From positions 8,455,719-8,519,718 of the forward strand of contig OX155972.1 of the NCBI GenBank assembly GCA_944548615.1: a DNA stretch of 64,000 nucleotides. Reading direction: 5' to 3'. The position numbers and the translations under genes were made by a program. Source of the stretch: Micropterix aruncella (taxonomy: Eukaryota > Arthropoda > Insecta > Lepidoptera > Micropterigidae). Below the pieces are notes generated by a model. That model saw only the letters and a program-made list of their open reading frames with translations, was not told the origin of the DNA and did no database searches. Of this stretch, positions 34,564-45,917 are shown in pieces. Within the stretch, counting starts at the first letter, position 1. Each line of letters starts with the position of its first letter.

Positions 34564-35870
34564 GGTTGTCGACTGCAACGGGCGAACCCGTCTCCCCGGG
34601 AAGTTTTAACCTAAATTATCGTCTCTCGTGAGGTGAGTGTAGAAGACATTAGGAACGATACAAATCTACCGTCCACCAAAAACCACGAACCCGCCAGAGA
34701 CCAACGCTTTACAGCGAGGCACTAGGAAGGTAACCCAGTGGGGCCATCTCGCCCTCTTGCGTTTAGGCCAGATTTATCTGGCCTTCAGACTGGTTACGAA
34801 GGTCTTTTGCGCGATCCTCTCCCATTCGTAGCGGTGATTAGTTGTCTACAGAATCTATCGCGTACCACGGCATCATTTGCTCTGTTCTTCACCTGCTATC
34901 GGGTAGCCGATTGGTCTTTTCCAGAGCAGTGACCGTAAGGTTAACAACTACCCCAGTTCTATAGCAAACATAACCGTTTCCAGACTTCCCCGGCTATCAG
35001 TCGGAATGCACAGTCAATTGGCTTACGCCGCACAGTGCGCAAACCGTCCAGGAGCGCCCGATTTGTTTCCCAGGGGAACTAACCCGCGGGCACAAAGTCC
35101 TATCCGGGCTCGCACTTCTGCTTAGAGGCTGCCGGATAGGTGTTGACCTATGAGTTCGGCCGACCCTTACGCACATGGGTCATTATTGCTCAACTGCACT
35201 GTGCCCATTAGCTCCGAAAGCTCCCACAGACAACTAGAGTGGCTAACTATATTACAACGAGCGAACCCGTCTCCTCAGGAAGTTTAAAGATATTAGATAA
35301 TTCTGTCTCCCGTAATGTGAGCGTAGATAACCAGGTTAATCAACCAGCGCACCGACACTCGCGCCATTAGTTCCAGTTTCAACCAGATTACCTGGGTCTC
35401 CCGACTGGTTACAGGTTCGAGATCGCTTGCGAAATCCTCTCCCTTAGGTAGCGGTGATACGGTGTCTACCGAATCTATCGCGGACAACGGCATCCTTTGC
35501 CCGTCTCTTCACCCGGTATCGGGTAGCCGATTGGTCGTTTCAAGAGCAGTTTCCCTACGGTAAACAACTACCCCCGCTCTATAGGAGACAGTACTCTGTC
35601 TAGACTCTCCCGACCGTCGCGCGGTCAGAATGCACAATCGATTGACTGACCTCGCACGGTGCGCAAACCGTCCAGGAGCGCCCGAAGCTTGACTTCTAGG
35701 GAAGGTGTCCCGAAGGCCAGAGTCCTACCCTGGCTCGCACTTCTACGTGGAGGCCGCTGGATGATTGTTGACTCGTGAGTATGACCGATCCTGTACACAT
35801 AAGTCTTAGTGGTCGAACTGCAACACTGCCACAGACAGTAAGAGATGGTTCGGAATAGCGGTTGTATCTC
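34564..35870 (+). repeat. GC-rich satellite, two tandem monomers (~688-bp period)
   Basis: Words such as GCGAACCCGTCTCC (34573 and 35261), TCTATCGCG and CCGTCCAGGAGCGCCCGA recur at about 688 bases. Both cores are oriented like that at 53050-53525. These monomers are more diverged than those at 53-54 kb, and the GACTAAC boundary motifs are degraded. Confidence 0.8.
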
Positions 35871-36346
35871 GTATTCACGTCAAATCCATGACAAAATCAT
35901 CGAGATATTTTTTTATTTTTTTTCAAATAAGCCAGTTGGTGGGAAACCCTACTCTTGGTATAGTCAAATTAAATAACTGGCATTATACCTTATGTGGTAT
36001 AATATTTTTTTTAAATATCGACTATTATTTTTTTATTGTCAAACAATTAATATTTCAATTTAAAATAAAGATGTAAGATCTTTTTAAAATTATTGGAGCT
36101 GCTAAATAGTTAAAATATAAAATACTGCAGATAGTTAAACTATAAAAACGAAGAGTCGGTTATAAAACAGTAAAATTAAAATTATAAAAAATATAAAATT
36201 AAAACAATAACAATGTCGCAATAGAAATAGTCGATATAATTTTTTATATTATATTCCATCTTTGATAATCAATGGTTGTATTTAGTAATGTAAATAATCA
36301 AAATTAGAAAAAATATATATATAAGAAAAGATTGTAATATAAATAA
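35871..36346. other. AT-rich, probably LINE 3' UTR
   Basis: Very AT-rich, adjacent to the end of the minus-strand LINE fragment. No gene. Confidence 0.35.
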
Positions 36347-36740
36347 TTATGGAAGATTAGGAAAATTATTACTCTCAAAGTCCTTAACAGAATACATTGG
36401 GTTCTTAATAAGCATATCCTGGACCTTGCTCTTAAATTGAACGTCTCCAAGACCCCTGACGCACAATGGAATCTTGTTATAAAATATATTGGACTGATAC
36501 AGGAAACTATTTCTAACCTTACTTAGTCGCACTTTGCAAGGACGCAAGTCTTGTTTGTTTCGCGTGTTGTGCGAATGAACATCCGAATTTGTTGGAGTGG
36601 TGCTGATATTTTGGTGCTGGTATATATAAGCGGCATACATTGTCATGATACCAGATTCAACGAAATACGGCCTGCAAGATGTTAGCGATGATATGGTAAA
36701 TAAATTTCGAATCGCTCTTTTATGGAGTCTAAAGATTATA
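36347..36740 (-). pseudogene. LINE ORF2 C-terminal fragment
   Basis: The minus strand reads LHKRAIRNLFTISSL, CRPYFVESGIMTMY, and RLSKVRNSFLYQSNIFYNKI. It is the same type of tail as the LINEs at 18465-18841 and 45918-46808, but a different member. Confidence 0.75.
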
Positions 36741-37386
36741 CATATAAGGAAAATATAGCTGCGGCTTTGATTGTACTAGTGTAGCCACTCCAATGTCAAC
36801 GTTTCCGCTATAATAAGCGAAGGAGATTCGAGTAATCCGTCGTGACTTTCGGCGTTTCATTCGCGCGGAATATTAACGTTTCAGCGCGGGCGCGCACTGT
36901 CGAGATACACGATTTCCGGCAAAGTTGGATCATTAAGTCCAAGCGTCGAAGGCATTAGTAGGGATAATCCGAAAGAATGGCGACGGGAGCGGCCGAAGGG
37001 GAGAGCGGAGTGGGGATGGGGCAATTGCCAGTTGCCCGAAACGGCTTTACAGTTGGACAACTTTCATGGCGCCCTCTCAGCCCGGGCGGCCGCTGAAATC
37101 ATATTTTTATCACGGCTTTTCAGGTGGGGGCTATTAAGCGGGGGGCAGTGTGCTCTCTTGCTGAGTCAAATCGCTGATACTTACTTAAAAGTTTTATACC
37201 TTTACCAAAAAAAATCGGTTGATTCACCCCAAAACTTTCCCCGCAAGTAGCTAAGGACTTATGGAAGGATTTGGAACGTGATGTTCTTTTAGGAATGAGC
37301 TTGATTTGCTTGAAAATAAGAGTCAGTAACAAGCGCGGATAGTGAGTTTTTAACTGCTGGGGCTTAACAAACGTAATGTAGTAAAC
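36741..37386. other. unassigned, CpG-rich, with CACCCCAAAACTTTCC motif
   Basis: 36830-37150 is CpG-rich and shows no repeat relationship in this window. The motif copy at 37206-37260 reads ATCGGTTGATTCACCCCAAA and ACTTTCCCCGCAAGTAGC after an A-run. Confidence 0.4.
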
Positions 37387-37965
37387 AAGGTGGGGGGCTT
37401 GTTTCCAGCCCTTGATGTCACCTAGATCTATAAGATCTTTTGTAACTACCCACTATGTGGTTAGGTCAGTGGTCAGCTAGTAGCCCAGTGCTTCTTACCA
37501 GTCCAAGTAGATCACTGACCTTCAAGTTGGGCAGATCGCTGGGTTCAAAAGGCTCGTCCCAGTAAACTGTGTCTTTTTGCGGCGAGGCCTGCGCATGTGT
37601 ATGCTGTATCCAGGTTCTTCGCCACATATTCGGCAGTCCTTGCTATCGGTCAAGCCAAGGTTGAATAGATGTGCTCTAAGGGTCGTGTGTGGAGAGACCG
37701 ATAGTAGTTCTGAGGTTCTTCTTGCTCATGTCAAGTAGGGCTTTGGTTTTCTTTTGTAGTGGTTGGCCATAGTGGCTTTTGCCTGGCGAAATCTCTGGCT
37801 CTGCTTCCAGAATGCCAGATGTTCATGCTCCATGCAGTCTCTGATGATTTTCTTACCTGTAGCGAATGGGACCCCTACAACTGGCTCCACCGGGCATTCC
37901 AGTGTGCCCAGTTTTGCTAGTCTGTCGGCCTCTTCGTTGCCGGGTATACCTTGATGACCCGGTAT
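37387..37965 (-). pseudogene. RNase H-bearing LINE (I/R1-group-like) 3' region
   Basis: The minus strand reads GIPGNEEADRLAKLGTLECP, the last RNase H motif, then FWKQSQRF and, after a shift, AHLFNLGLTDSKDCRICGEE, a terminal zinc-knuckle-like C..C, and NPAICP. RNase H followed by a cysteine motif is known in the I and related clades. Stops and shifts are present. The 3' UTR (CTTGATGTCACCTAGATCTA on the top strand) is shared with 38817-39065. Confidence 0.75.
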
Positions 37966-38159
37966 CCATATTAGGGTGAAAACTTGTAATAATTCTGATA
38001 TAATAATAGCGCCCGAAGGACCTCACCTAGGGAAACTGTCCGGGAAATAGAGTGTTTGCCGAGTTCGACCTTTTTCAGACAAGCTACTGGTTAGGAAATA
38101 ATCAGCATGTCCTAATGCTCCAACTGTACAGGAACCCTTAGCTCCAGTAAGTTTTAATC

Positions 38160-38560
38160 AACGCAGATAAGAACGATCGGTGCAACCTGTTGGCAATTTA
38201 TAGAAAAATACCACATCTGTGCATTACCTTCTTTAAGCTAATGATAGTAGATCATAAATAGTAGCTGCTTCGCTTTAATTGGGAAAGGACGAAAAGGAAC
38301 CATAAAACAAATGTTTATGACATTTACTACACTAGCATTATTAACACGAAGTCGTCAGTTAAGAAACACTATATCTCTTCCATTAAAGGCACACTCAAAA
38401 ATATTAGATGCACACAAAAGCACACAAGGTATACAAAAACGTATGGTAAACACGTACGATATACAAAAATTCTGATCTCGACATTGGCTAATCCAACATT
38501 ATGTTGAAGTCGCCAACTAGGTAACGCTATATCTTCCTAACCCTGCGTATGCGGGGTTAG
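38160..38560. repeat. paralogue of the outer inverted-repeat element, empty of hAT
   Basis: TTAATTGGGAAAGGACGAAA leads directly to ATGACATTTACTACACTAGC, matching the two sides that flank the hAT insertion at 29351-32926. Further on, GTCGCCAACTAGGTAACGCT and ATATCTTCC match the terminal arm. It therefore represents the pre-insertion state. Confidence 0.7.
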
Positions 38561-38816
38561 CAAGTCAGATAAAAACTCATAATAATTTTGAAACTATAAA
38601 GACGTGCGAGTTCGTTTCCTCAGTAGCTGCAAATGCGACGTGGGTGTCACACACACCACTACACACCTTCAACTAACGATGACCCTCGCTCAGTTCGCCC
38701 TACGACGGCAGATACTTAACAATATGTTAAAAAAGTGGAAAAAATATTTTGGCCGATCGGCGTCTAATGGTTTATTTAATTTATAAAGAAGTGAAGATTT
38801 CGACAGGTAGTAATAG

Positions 38817-39065
38817 TAAAAGGAGTGGGAGGCTTATATCCAGCCCTTGATATCACCTGGATCTATAAGATCTTTTGTAACTAACCACTCTGTGGTTGGG
38901 TCGGTGGGCTGCTAGAAGCCCAGTACTGATTGCCAGCCTATATAGATCACTGACCTTCAGGTTGGGCAAGTCATTGGGTTCGAGGAAGGCTCGTCTCAGT
39001 AAACTGTGTCTTTTTGTGGCGAGGCCTGGGCAGCGACAAACGGTATGGTTTCCGGTCGGGTAAAT
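38817..39065 (-). pseudogene. second RNase H-type LINE tail
   Basis: The minus strand reads CPGLATKRHSLLRRAFLEPN, then LPNLKVSDLYRLAI, then a UTR shared with 37387-37560. A short tail copy of the same family. Confidence 0.7.
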
Positions 39066-39686
39066 CCACCCAAGCGCCATTGCTTTTCTGATCCAGAATA
39101 TAGTAAAGTCTCTTGATGATGGTAATAAATGTCCTGTAGTTTTTCTAGGCCTATGTAAAGCATTTGACATGGTATCGCATGCTATATTATTAAAAAGTTT
39201 CAAAAATGTTGGGTCTGTGGTATTGCCCTAAAATTGTTTACAGACTACCTTTGTGAAGAAAGGTAAGTTACAAAGCTCAACGGGATTGCTAGCGATGACA
39301 GGATTATCAAATATGAGGTACCTCAAGGGAGAGTCCTAGGTCCAAATTTATTTATAATCTATATTAATGATCTAACAAATGTGGCATTAGATGGAGGGAA
39401 AGCAGTCTTGTATACAGATGATACTGCATTGATCTTCCGGCATGGCCAAGTGTATAAAAAATGCTGAAAGGGTCTCGCAAATATAAATCTTTGGCTAAAA
39501 ACAATCTTCTAACACTAAATAGCGATAAAATAAATTATGTGACCATTCCGATCGCTGGCAAAAAGGTTTTCGCACACACAGGAATCAAGAATCATATATG
39601 CAAATCATTTCAGAACACTTCTTTAACAAGCACGCCCTGTAACTGCCAAATTATTAAACACGAATATCAAGTGAAATACCTAGGCA
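39066..39686 (+). pseudogene. LINE RT, left part, split by hAT
   Basis: Reads VKSLDDGNKCPVVFLGLCKA, FDMVSH, and, after shifts, YEVPQGRVLGPNLFIIYIND, then YTDDTALIF (the YADD box altered to YTDD), then INLWLKTIFLTLNSDKINYV. It breaks at EYQVKYLG, exactly where the hAT element entered. It is related to the LINE at 29804-32646. Confidence 0.75.
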
Positions 39687-39889
39687 CATGGGCGTAGCCA
39701 GGTTTTAGTTTAGGGGGGGGTTTAAGAAAAAAAAAGCAACAAAAAAGTTTATGAAAATTAATATTCATTATGGATACGTCATATGCATAATATCATTATG
39801 TGATATACATTGATGGACATAACATTATGTGAAAAAAAAAATTATGTGGAAAAAACAGAACATTGATTTGATTCTCTAATGCAAACGCA

Positions 39890-42250
39890 TTAGAGATCTA
39901 ATCTTCTGTTTTTCTGTTTAAATATATCCACTACTTCATCCGCATTAATTTCGGCCCCATAGTGGATATTCATGAGAGCCAAACCGTTCAGTCTGTTTTC
40001 ACTCGTTGTGTTGCGCAAGTAGTTTTTAAGTCTCCGTAGGCTTGAGAAAGTCCTTTCTGGGGTAGCAGTAGAAACAGGGATGGTAGCCAAAATTTGTAGC
40101 AATGTGTAAATGTTTGGATATAGTTTTTGATCGCACTTATCTAGGCATTCCAAAGCAGATTTTGGAGTAGTGGAAGTGCTTTTCATCACTGTTTTCCACA
40201 CATCAAGTTCTGCTTTGACCACAGATGTATTTCTTTCTGGAAGCACTGACGAGTACATACAAATTGCCTCTTCAATTTCAGAATTGGCCGCAAAATTTGA
40301 AGGTAACACACAAGATAGTGCCGATACTACTTTACGGTGCTTTGTAAACCTTTCAATCAATTGTTGAACTGTATGTTCAAGGAATGGAATGAATACATTT
40401 ATTTTGTAATATGTGCATATATCCGATGCAGGAATGTTAGAGCGGTTCAACTGCCTTCCGACGATGCGTGGCATCTGCAGTATACCACCATTTTCTTCAA
40501 GCAAAACCTTTGCTTCTTCATAGAGATGGGTATACTCGTCATCAGCTTTATCTCTCAGAAGTTGCAAAGCATTAATAACATCATCCACGTGGCGGAATGC
40601 TGTGATGAGGTCGGTGTTAGTTGCTTGCAGTTGTTTTGATAGTGACAATGTATAGCTCATGACTTTTTGAAGAATCTCTAAGGTCATCACAAAATTCGAA
40701 GATCGAAGTGTGTTAAGCATTTGGACGGCTTGTTGCGATGTTTCCTTATTATGGCTAGATTGGAGTTCTTCGATAGCACTCACAATCGCTGAATGGATTT
40801 CCTTGAATCTCATGATGGCTTCATGCTTGTGGACCCACCGTGTTTCACACATTGCAAGCAGGCTTTTTTGGTGATCGACGGGTAACAGCTCTCGAATTTT
40901 ATCTTTCAAAACGGCAGTGCGTTGAGCAGAATGTCTAAAGTAGGAACCAACAGACTGCACGATCCCAACGCAATTTCGGACATCTGCTCGTGAACATGAG
41001 TCAGCAATAGCAAGGTTAAGAGAGTGTGCACTACAGTGTACATAAAGAGCAAGAGCACATTCTTGACGAACATATGCCTGGGCACCGTGCAAATACCCAC
41101 TCATAGCTGCAGCCCCGTCGTAACCTTGACCAACCACATGAGAACATTCAAGACCATGCTTTTTCAGAGCCGTAATAATAAGATTTGCGAGGCCGGATCC
41201 TGTGACGTCAACAGTGGGAATGTACTCGAGGAACATCTCCTTAACTCTATGATGTTTAACATCTTTTAAATCTACATATCGCAAGCACAGCGAGACTTGC
41301 TCCACACGCGCGATGTCAGTCGTTTCGTCAGCGAGAATAGCAAAAAATTGGGCATTTTTTACTTCGTCGATTATCTTACGTTGAATTATTTCCCCACAAA
41401 TGTCTATTATTTCGTTTTGGATCTGAGGGCTTGTGTAAAGAGCATTCTTCTGAGAAGTGACCAAATGCTCAGAAAGATTTTTATTTCCAGACTCAGCCCC
41501 GTACCGCAATAATGCCCGAAAATTACCATCATTCTGTAGTGGTTGTTCAGGGTCTGGTGTAATGTGGATCCGCCCCGAATCAGTTTTACCTCTTAAAGGG
41601 ATGCCTTGCTTGTCGCAAAAAATTATTCCTTTTACGATAGGGATTAGTTTCATTCGGTTTTCCCGTTGCTGTCTCTTTCTCTCAGAAGACAACTGCTCAG
41701 TGACTGAAAAAGCCTGCGAAGAAATTACTTTAAGGAAGTTATCTGCCAGTTCCGAATTTCGCTTATGATATCCTGATTTTGCATGAGTTTCAAATATTTC
41801 TAGTGCATTTTTCCACCTGCGGAAAGGGTCGGTTACAAGCTGGCCGATCCGCTGATGGCCGCCTTTACCTTCTTCAAGCGAACGTCCCATTACGACGCAA
41901 ATTCTGCAGTATGCTCCACTTTTATATTCAGAATATGACAGCCAGGGGAATTTCTCCATCCATGTTAGTTGAAAGCGTAAATTTCGTTTTGTGGATATGG
42001 GAAACTTATAATCTTTGGATGGGGTCCAAGGCACTTTTAAAATTTGGCCTTTTAAATATTCATCCACGAATTCGTCTTGATTCGAATAAAAACCAACGTC
42101 CAATTTAGCTACAGGATGAAAAGATGACGTAACAGGCAAGCTGGTCGGTTCTAGACTAAATTTAGGCTTTGTGGTCGTAGGCAGGAAACAGGGTGCCGGC
42201 GCCACCCACTCAATTTCGACGTTCGATACTGTACTGTGAGGTAGAAGGCT
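39890..42250 (-). CDS. hAT-superfamily transposase (TTF zinc finger, DUF4371-type)
   Basis: A single open frame of about 771 codons plus a short leader. Counting from the GTG at 42205, a TTF-type zinc finger lies at about 88-150 (FPWLSYSEYKSGAYCRIC, C100/C103, ending H..SGYH). The catalytic core has D293 (LADETTD) and D363 (GQGYDG), then CSAHSLNLAI. The hAT dimerisation region near the C-terminus reads STATPERTFSSLRRLKNYLR. This layout is that of insect transposases usually annotated as '52 kDa repressor' or ZMYM-like. The true start is uncertain: no ATG lies near the frame opening, and an N-terminal part (MEGKKRKGDKIK, ATG at 42401) is in another frame and overlaps at 42210-42250. One indel or a small intron would join them. 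It is likely to cut and paste its own element, if functional. Confidence 0.85.
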   Translation of the reverse strand, partial: SLLPHSTVSNVEIEWVAPAPCFLPTTTKPKFSLEPTSLPVTSSFHPVAKLDVGFYSNQDEFVDEYLKGQILKVPWTPSKDYKFPISTKRNLRFQLTWMEKFPWLSYSEYKSGAYCRICVVMGRSLEEGKGGHQRIGQLVTDPFRRWKNALEIFETHAKSGYHKRNSELADNFLKVISSQAFSVTEQLSSERKRQQRENRMKLIPIVKGIIFCDKQGIPLRGKTDSGRIHITPDPEQPLQNDGNFRALLRYGAESGNKNLSEHLVTSQKNALYTSPQIQNEIIDICGEIIQRKIIDEVKNAQFFAILADETTDIARVEQVSLCLRYVDLKDVKHHRVKEMFLEYIPTVDVTGSGLANLIITALKKHGLECSHVVGQGYDGAAAMSGYLHGAQAYVRQECALALYVHCSAHSLNLAIADSCSRADVRNCVGIVQSVGSYFRHSAQRTAVLKDKIRELLPVDHQKSLLAMCETRWVHKHEAIMRFKEIHSAIVSAIEELQSSHNKETSQQAVQMLNTLRSSNFVMTLEILQKVMSYTLSLSKQLQATNTDLITAFRHVDDVINALQLLRDKADDEYTHLYEEAKVLLEENGGILQMPRIVGRQLNRSNIPASDICTYYKINVFIPFLEHTVQQLIERFTKHRKVVSALSCVLPSNFAANSEIEEAICMYSSVLPERNTSVVKAELDVWKTVMKSTSTTPKSALECLDKCDQKLYPNIYTLLQILATIPVSTATPERTFSSLRRLKNYLRNTTSENRLNGLALMNIHYGAEINADEVVDIFKQKNRRLDL

Positions 42251-42401
42251 CGTTCGTCATCACAGTCTCATTGCCGGAATCCACGCTAGTTGTAGGTTCG
42301 GCAGCCAAATACACTTCTTTACTAGAAACTGCTTGACCACACCACTTTTTCCAGTAGTCCATACCCTTAATCTTATCGCCTTTTCTTTTTTTTCCCTCCA
42401 T
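42210..42401 (-). pseudogene. N-terminal segment of the hAT transposase, frame-shifted
   Basis: From the ATG at 42401 the minus strand reads MEGKKRKGDKIKGMDYWKKW and continues, Ser/Thr-rich, to TNEPSTSQYSIERRN and a stop. It immediately precedes the 771-codon frame in a different phase. Basic N-termini are common in this family. Upstream codons to 42551 are also open but probably leader. Confidence 0.55.
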
Positions 42402-42865
42402 TTTCCGTTCTTCTTTACCTTCCTCCACTGCACTACAGAACAGTCTACACGGACCGAACTCACTCGGTAATCGGTGGCGACTACCGATAACCGAGCCGAC
42501 TGAGCACGGCAAGCAGTGCGGTGCGGGGTACCCAGTACGGCACGAACACATACGAAGGTTACCGATGGACCAAGCGCGCGGGAAAATGAAGCACGCTCGC
42601 GCGAAATATCGACGAGCTCTTGTTTGGTATTGCTCTCTCTTTCATATTTTTTATGCGCGGCGAACTCGACCCAACCATCGGACTCAAGTCAGTTTATATA
42701 AACCTGACGGCAAAGGGGTATAAAATATCGATGAAGACGGTGTTTACCTGTCATCGGATATTGACATTGTTACAAGTGTTAATATTTAATATATATTAAT
42801 ATCATATTTTGAACATTTCGGGGGGGGTTTGAACCCCCAAAACCCCCCCCCTCGCTACGCCCGTG

Positions 42866-43400
42866 CTAGGCATAACCTTTGACAGTAACCTAAAGTGGGA
42901 TCCTCACATACTTATTACAGCGGGTAAAATCAGGAAGCTGATTTTTGCTTTTAAGCTGTTCTACCGTTAAGAAACCTCTTCTACGCGCCAGCCTACAGCA
43001 CGATTACATATGAAATATTAGGATGGGAGGGTTCTACACATTCGGCGTTAGATCCGCTTGTTAAAGCGCAGAACGCTCTTCTGAGGGTCATATCCAGAAA
43101 GCCACATCGATATCCAACAAACGAACTATTTATAGAGCTGAGACTTTTGGACATTATACAGATTTATGCAAAAGTGACCTTACTTTATTATCTCCACAAT
43201 GCGCACACACACAACATCACTGACCACAAATTCTAACTACAGGTTGCGCGTCATAAAAACATCTAATTAAAAAAACCAAAACTAAATTTGCGCAAAGGCA
43301 CTTTAGTTGTGTAGCTCCTAAACTCCACAATTAGGTACTTTCAGGATAAGTTAAAACAATGCAGAAGCTTACGAATGAAAAAAGGAAAACTTACTTTATG
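42866..43400 (+). pseudogene. LINE RT, right part after hAT insertion
   Basis: Resumes as GITFDSNLKWDPHILITAGK, then SALDPLVKAQNALLRVISRK and LRLLDIIQIYAKVTLLYYLH after frame changes. It pairs with 39066-39686. Ends near 43400. Confidence 0.75.
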
Positions 43401-43500
43401 AAGGGGGGGTTGAGGGGGTAGGGTTGGTGGGGGAAAGGGGGTTGTGGTTAGGGGTTGTCTCCTTGTCGGGAAAGTCTTGGGGTGACACAGCCCATTTTTG
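43401..43500 (-). repeat. G-rich tract and CACCCCAAGACTTTCCC motif
   Basis: Minus strand: CTGTGTCACCCCAAGACTTT, CCCGACAAGGAGACAACC, then a C-rich run. One of six motif copies. It has the same order (motif, then C-rich tract) as at 6192 and 63659. Confidence 0.6.
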
Positions 43501-44151
43501 TCCTATTTGTAACATACAATGAAATATGATAAAAATAATCACCAATGGTTCCCAGAGTTTGAAAATAGTGTGAGAAATTTTTAATTTTTTCTGTCAAAAA
43601 TTGTTTCAATACCAATGAGGTTCATTACTAAAATGAAAGATGGAGCAGTAAAGCGTTTAACTTAGAAAAATTTCATAAAAACTCTGTTTCCTGTTATGCA
43701 CACTATTGTTTTCACGGTGTAGGCTAAACAGAGCGATTTGGATGCTGCAATATACAGTAAACGCCTTATATTAGGTATATATCAGAAACATATGCTTTTC
43801 TAAAATTATTAACGTCATACATTTGTTAAAATATATATTTTTCAAAAAATTATATATATTCTATGCCACTTATTTTACTTTGACTGACCAGTTTATAAAA
43901 AACAATAATAGATATAACTGTATGTATTCTTTAAATTTTCTTATATTCATATTCATTTTATTAGTATACTGGTATACAAGTCAGATACAGATTAGGAAAC
44001 ATCCATAAATATTATCAAACAAACATTTTTTTTAACGTAAATAAAAAATTACAATAAACAAAAATCTAGAAAGATACAAGAATAATGTAAAAAGCGGAAA
44101 AACAAGACAAAATGCAAAGAGATCAATAAACACTTTAGCCACCAAAGCATT
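43501..44151. other. AT-rich unassigned sequence
   Basis: No gene. The right part is probably the 3' UTR of the minus-strand LINE fragment that follows. Confidence 0.35.
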
Positions 44152-44480
44152 TTAGACTTCACTCGAGTAATATTCCTCCAGTGAGTAAAACGCCTTATCT
44201 GTGAGGTACCTCTTAAGGCGTCTCTTAAACACGTCAAGAGATTGCGCCTGCCTAATGTGCTCGCTGAGTTTGTTGTAAACCGCTGGGCCGGCGATATAGG
44301 CTAGCCTCTCCGACTTGGATTATGCATGACTTACCGAACGTAGCATGCTACGGGATCTTATTGGATAGTAGTGATGGACACCATTCACTTCGAAATCGGC
44401 TAGATTTCTGCGAACGAACAGCGCTACTTCTATTATATAAATGGACGGCAGCGTCATGATGCAGATATCTCTAAACAGAG
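44152..44480 (-). pseudogene. LINE ORF2 C-terminal fragment
   Basis: The minus strand reads LFRDICIMTLPSIYIIEVAL, FVRRNLADFEVNG, AYIAGPAVYNKLSEHIRQAQ and SLDVFKRRLKRYLTDKAFYS, then stop. It has one internal stop near 44318. Same family as 24180-24330. Confidence 0.75.
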
Positions 44481-45119
44481 GCCTAGCTGGCGTATCAAGC
44501 GTATATCCATTAGTTATATTTTATATATTTTTAGATATATATTTACGACAATTTAAATGCCCGCCTTAGAACAGGCTATAGCCTAGTTATGTGACATTTA
44601 AATAGGATCACTGGCAACAGTTTTTGTTGTACCATGTTATCAGCTTTTAGGCGCTAGCCACACGCAATGGGCGTAAGACTCGAACATGTAGCGGATGCGA
44701 AGTCCTTGTAAAAAATTTCATACAAAATGTACGGAAAATACGGGACGCAAAACATAAAAGACGGAGTGCAGACGGGGCGGGGCGCAGACACCTTTTTTTG
44801 CCGTCTGCGCCCTGTCTGAGTCTTACGTTCGTTGTGTGTGACTTGCGCCTAAGGTACTAGTTTTTTGGCATTAGGATTTTAATTGTACATTTTAATTTAT
44901 TATAGAGGATTGTATATTATAGAATAAATAAAATAAATACCTTTTGCTTTTATTTGATACCGCCCTTTTGCCGTTCCGACGGAGGCCGTGCGCATTCCTA
45001 CGAACTTCGTTTTTATTATTGTCATATTGCCCAGCATAATGAAGGTAGGCAAATAATTACATATCCGACCCGAAGTCTTCATAGATTGAAGAACTCGGGT
45101 CGGACCTCTCTTCGCACTT
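44481..45119. other. unassigned sequence
   Basis: GC-rich at 44760-44810 (GACGGGGCGGGGCGCAGAC and a related inverse GTCTGCGCCCTGTCTGAG nearby). No gene. Confidence 0.35.
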
Positions 45120-45598
45120 CTATATCTATCCACAGACGATATAATGTGAAGTGTCTTGTAATTTTTTTTAATCACCAGCACATGAAACTTCAACATCATT
45201 ACACAGTTCCGCCAGCTACACAAAAGGCTCAACTTTCTAACTTAATAAAAAACGCAAAAACGTTAAAACTCCCCACCGCGCGTTAGCGAAAATAAAAAGT
45301 AGGGCGGCGTAAAAAAGGCAGTTAACTCTTTCATTGATGTAAAGTTTCGTCGAAAATTGAGCGACTTCGGCCGATTCGGGGGCAACTTTTCGGGAGCAGA
45401 GACTTTAACTTCTGATAAAGGATTAAACGCGGCCTCGTCGCCGCCCGCGGAGGAGGACGCCGGGGAGAACGGCGATGGGGGTAATCCCCTTCTTAGTATT
45501 GCGATCACACGCTCCGACTTGACAAGCCGCGCACTCCTTTATTAAAAGAATGTTCCGGCGAGTTCATCCGGTGGGAAAAACGTGACGTCATGGGTAGA
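45120..45598. repeat. CpG-rich 480-bp dispersed repeat, copy 1
   Basis: Includes CGCGCGTTAGCGAAAATAAA, TTCATTGATGTAAAGTTTCG, CTTAGTATTGCGATCACACG and GTGACGTCATGGGTAG. Copy 2 is at 49445-49950 and a 3' fragment at 51400-51530, all in the same orientation. Both full copies keep an 81-codon minus-strand frame, discussed under rejected items. Confidence 0.75.
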
Positions 45599-45917
45599 CT
45601 GAGAAAATTAAAAATCATTGTCATGTTATGTGACTACTAACATTTCGAAATCCAACTTGTGGATACTGCAGTAGCGTAAGATATGTCGCTTTCATATAAA
45701 GTAGTTTATTCTTGGTTGGACATTCCATATTTAATGAGTAGGGTTGAGCATACGAGCGCCTTGCCGACTGTCGAGCGATCCATTTACTTTTCAGATCCCT
45801 ACTTATAACACAAATTATGGTGCTCATTGGTTATGACAGAGGTATAGACCAGAGAACGGGAGTGCGAATGCGGGCTGTGAGTGAATGCGTTCACCGAATT
45901 AAAAGAGATAGCTGCAT
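45599..45917. other. unassigned sequence
   Basis: No gene or named repeat. Confidence 0.3.

Larger units (their letters stand above)
39687..42865. mobile_element. hAT transposon, nearly intact, 3.2 kb
   Basis: Ends CATGGGCGTAGCCAGG (left) and CACGGGCGTAGCGAGG (right, inverted), each followed by a G-run (C-run at the right on the top strand). CTAGGCA is duplicated at 39680-39686 and 42866-42872. The transposase lies on the minus strand. The LINE reading frame is restored if the element and one CTAGGCA are removed. Confidence 0.85.

Noticed and set aside
45263..45508. 81-codon minus-strand frame, also at 49601-49846, about 89% identical in protein
   Set aside because: Nine amino-acid differences appear to account for most of the nucleotide differences, as expected for neutral change in a repeat. 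No domain is recognised and the fragment at 51.4 kb lacks it.
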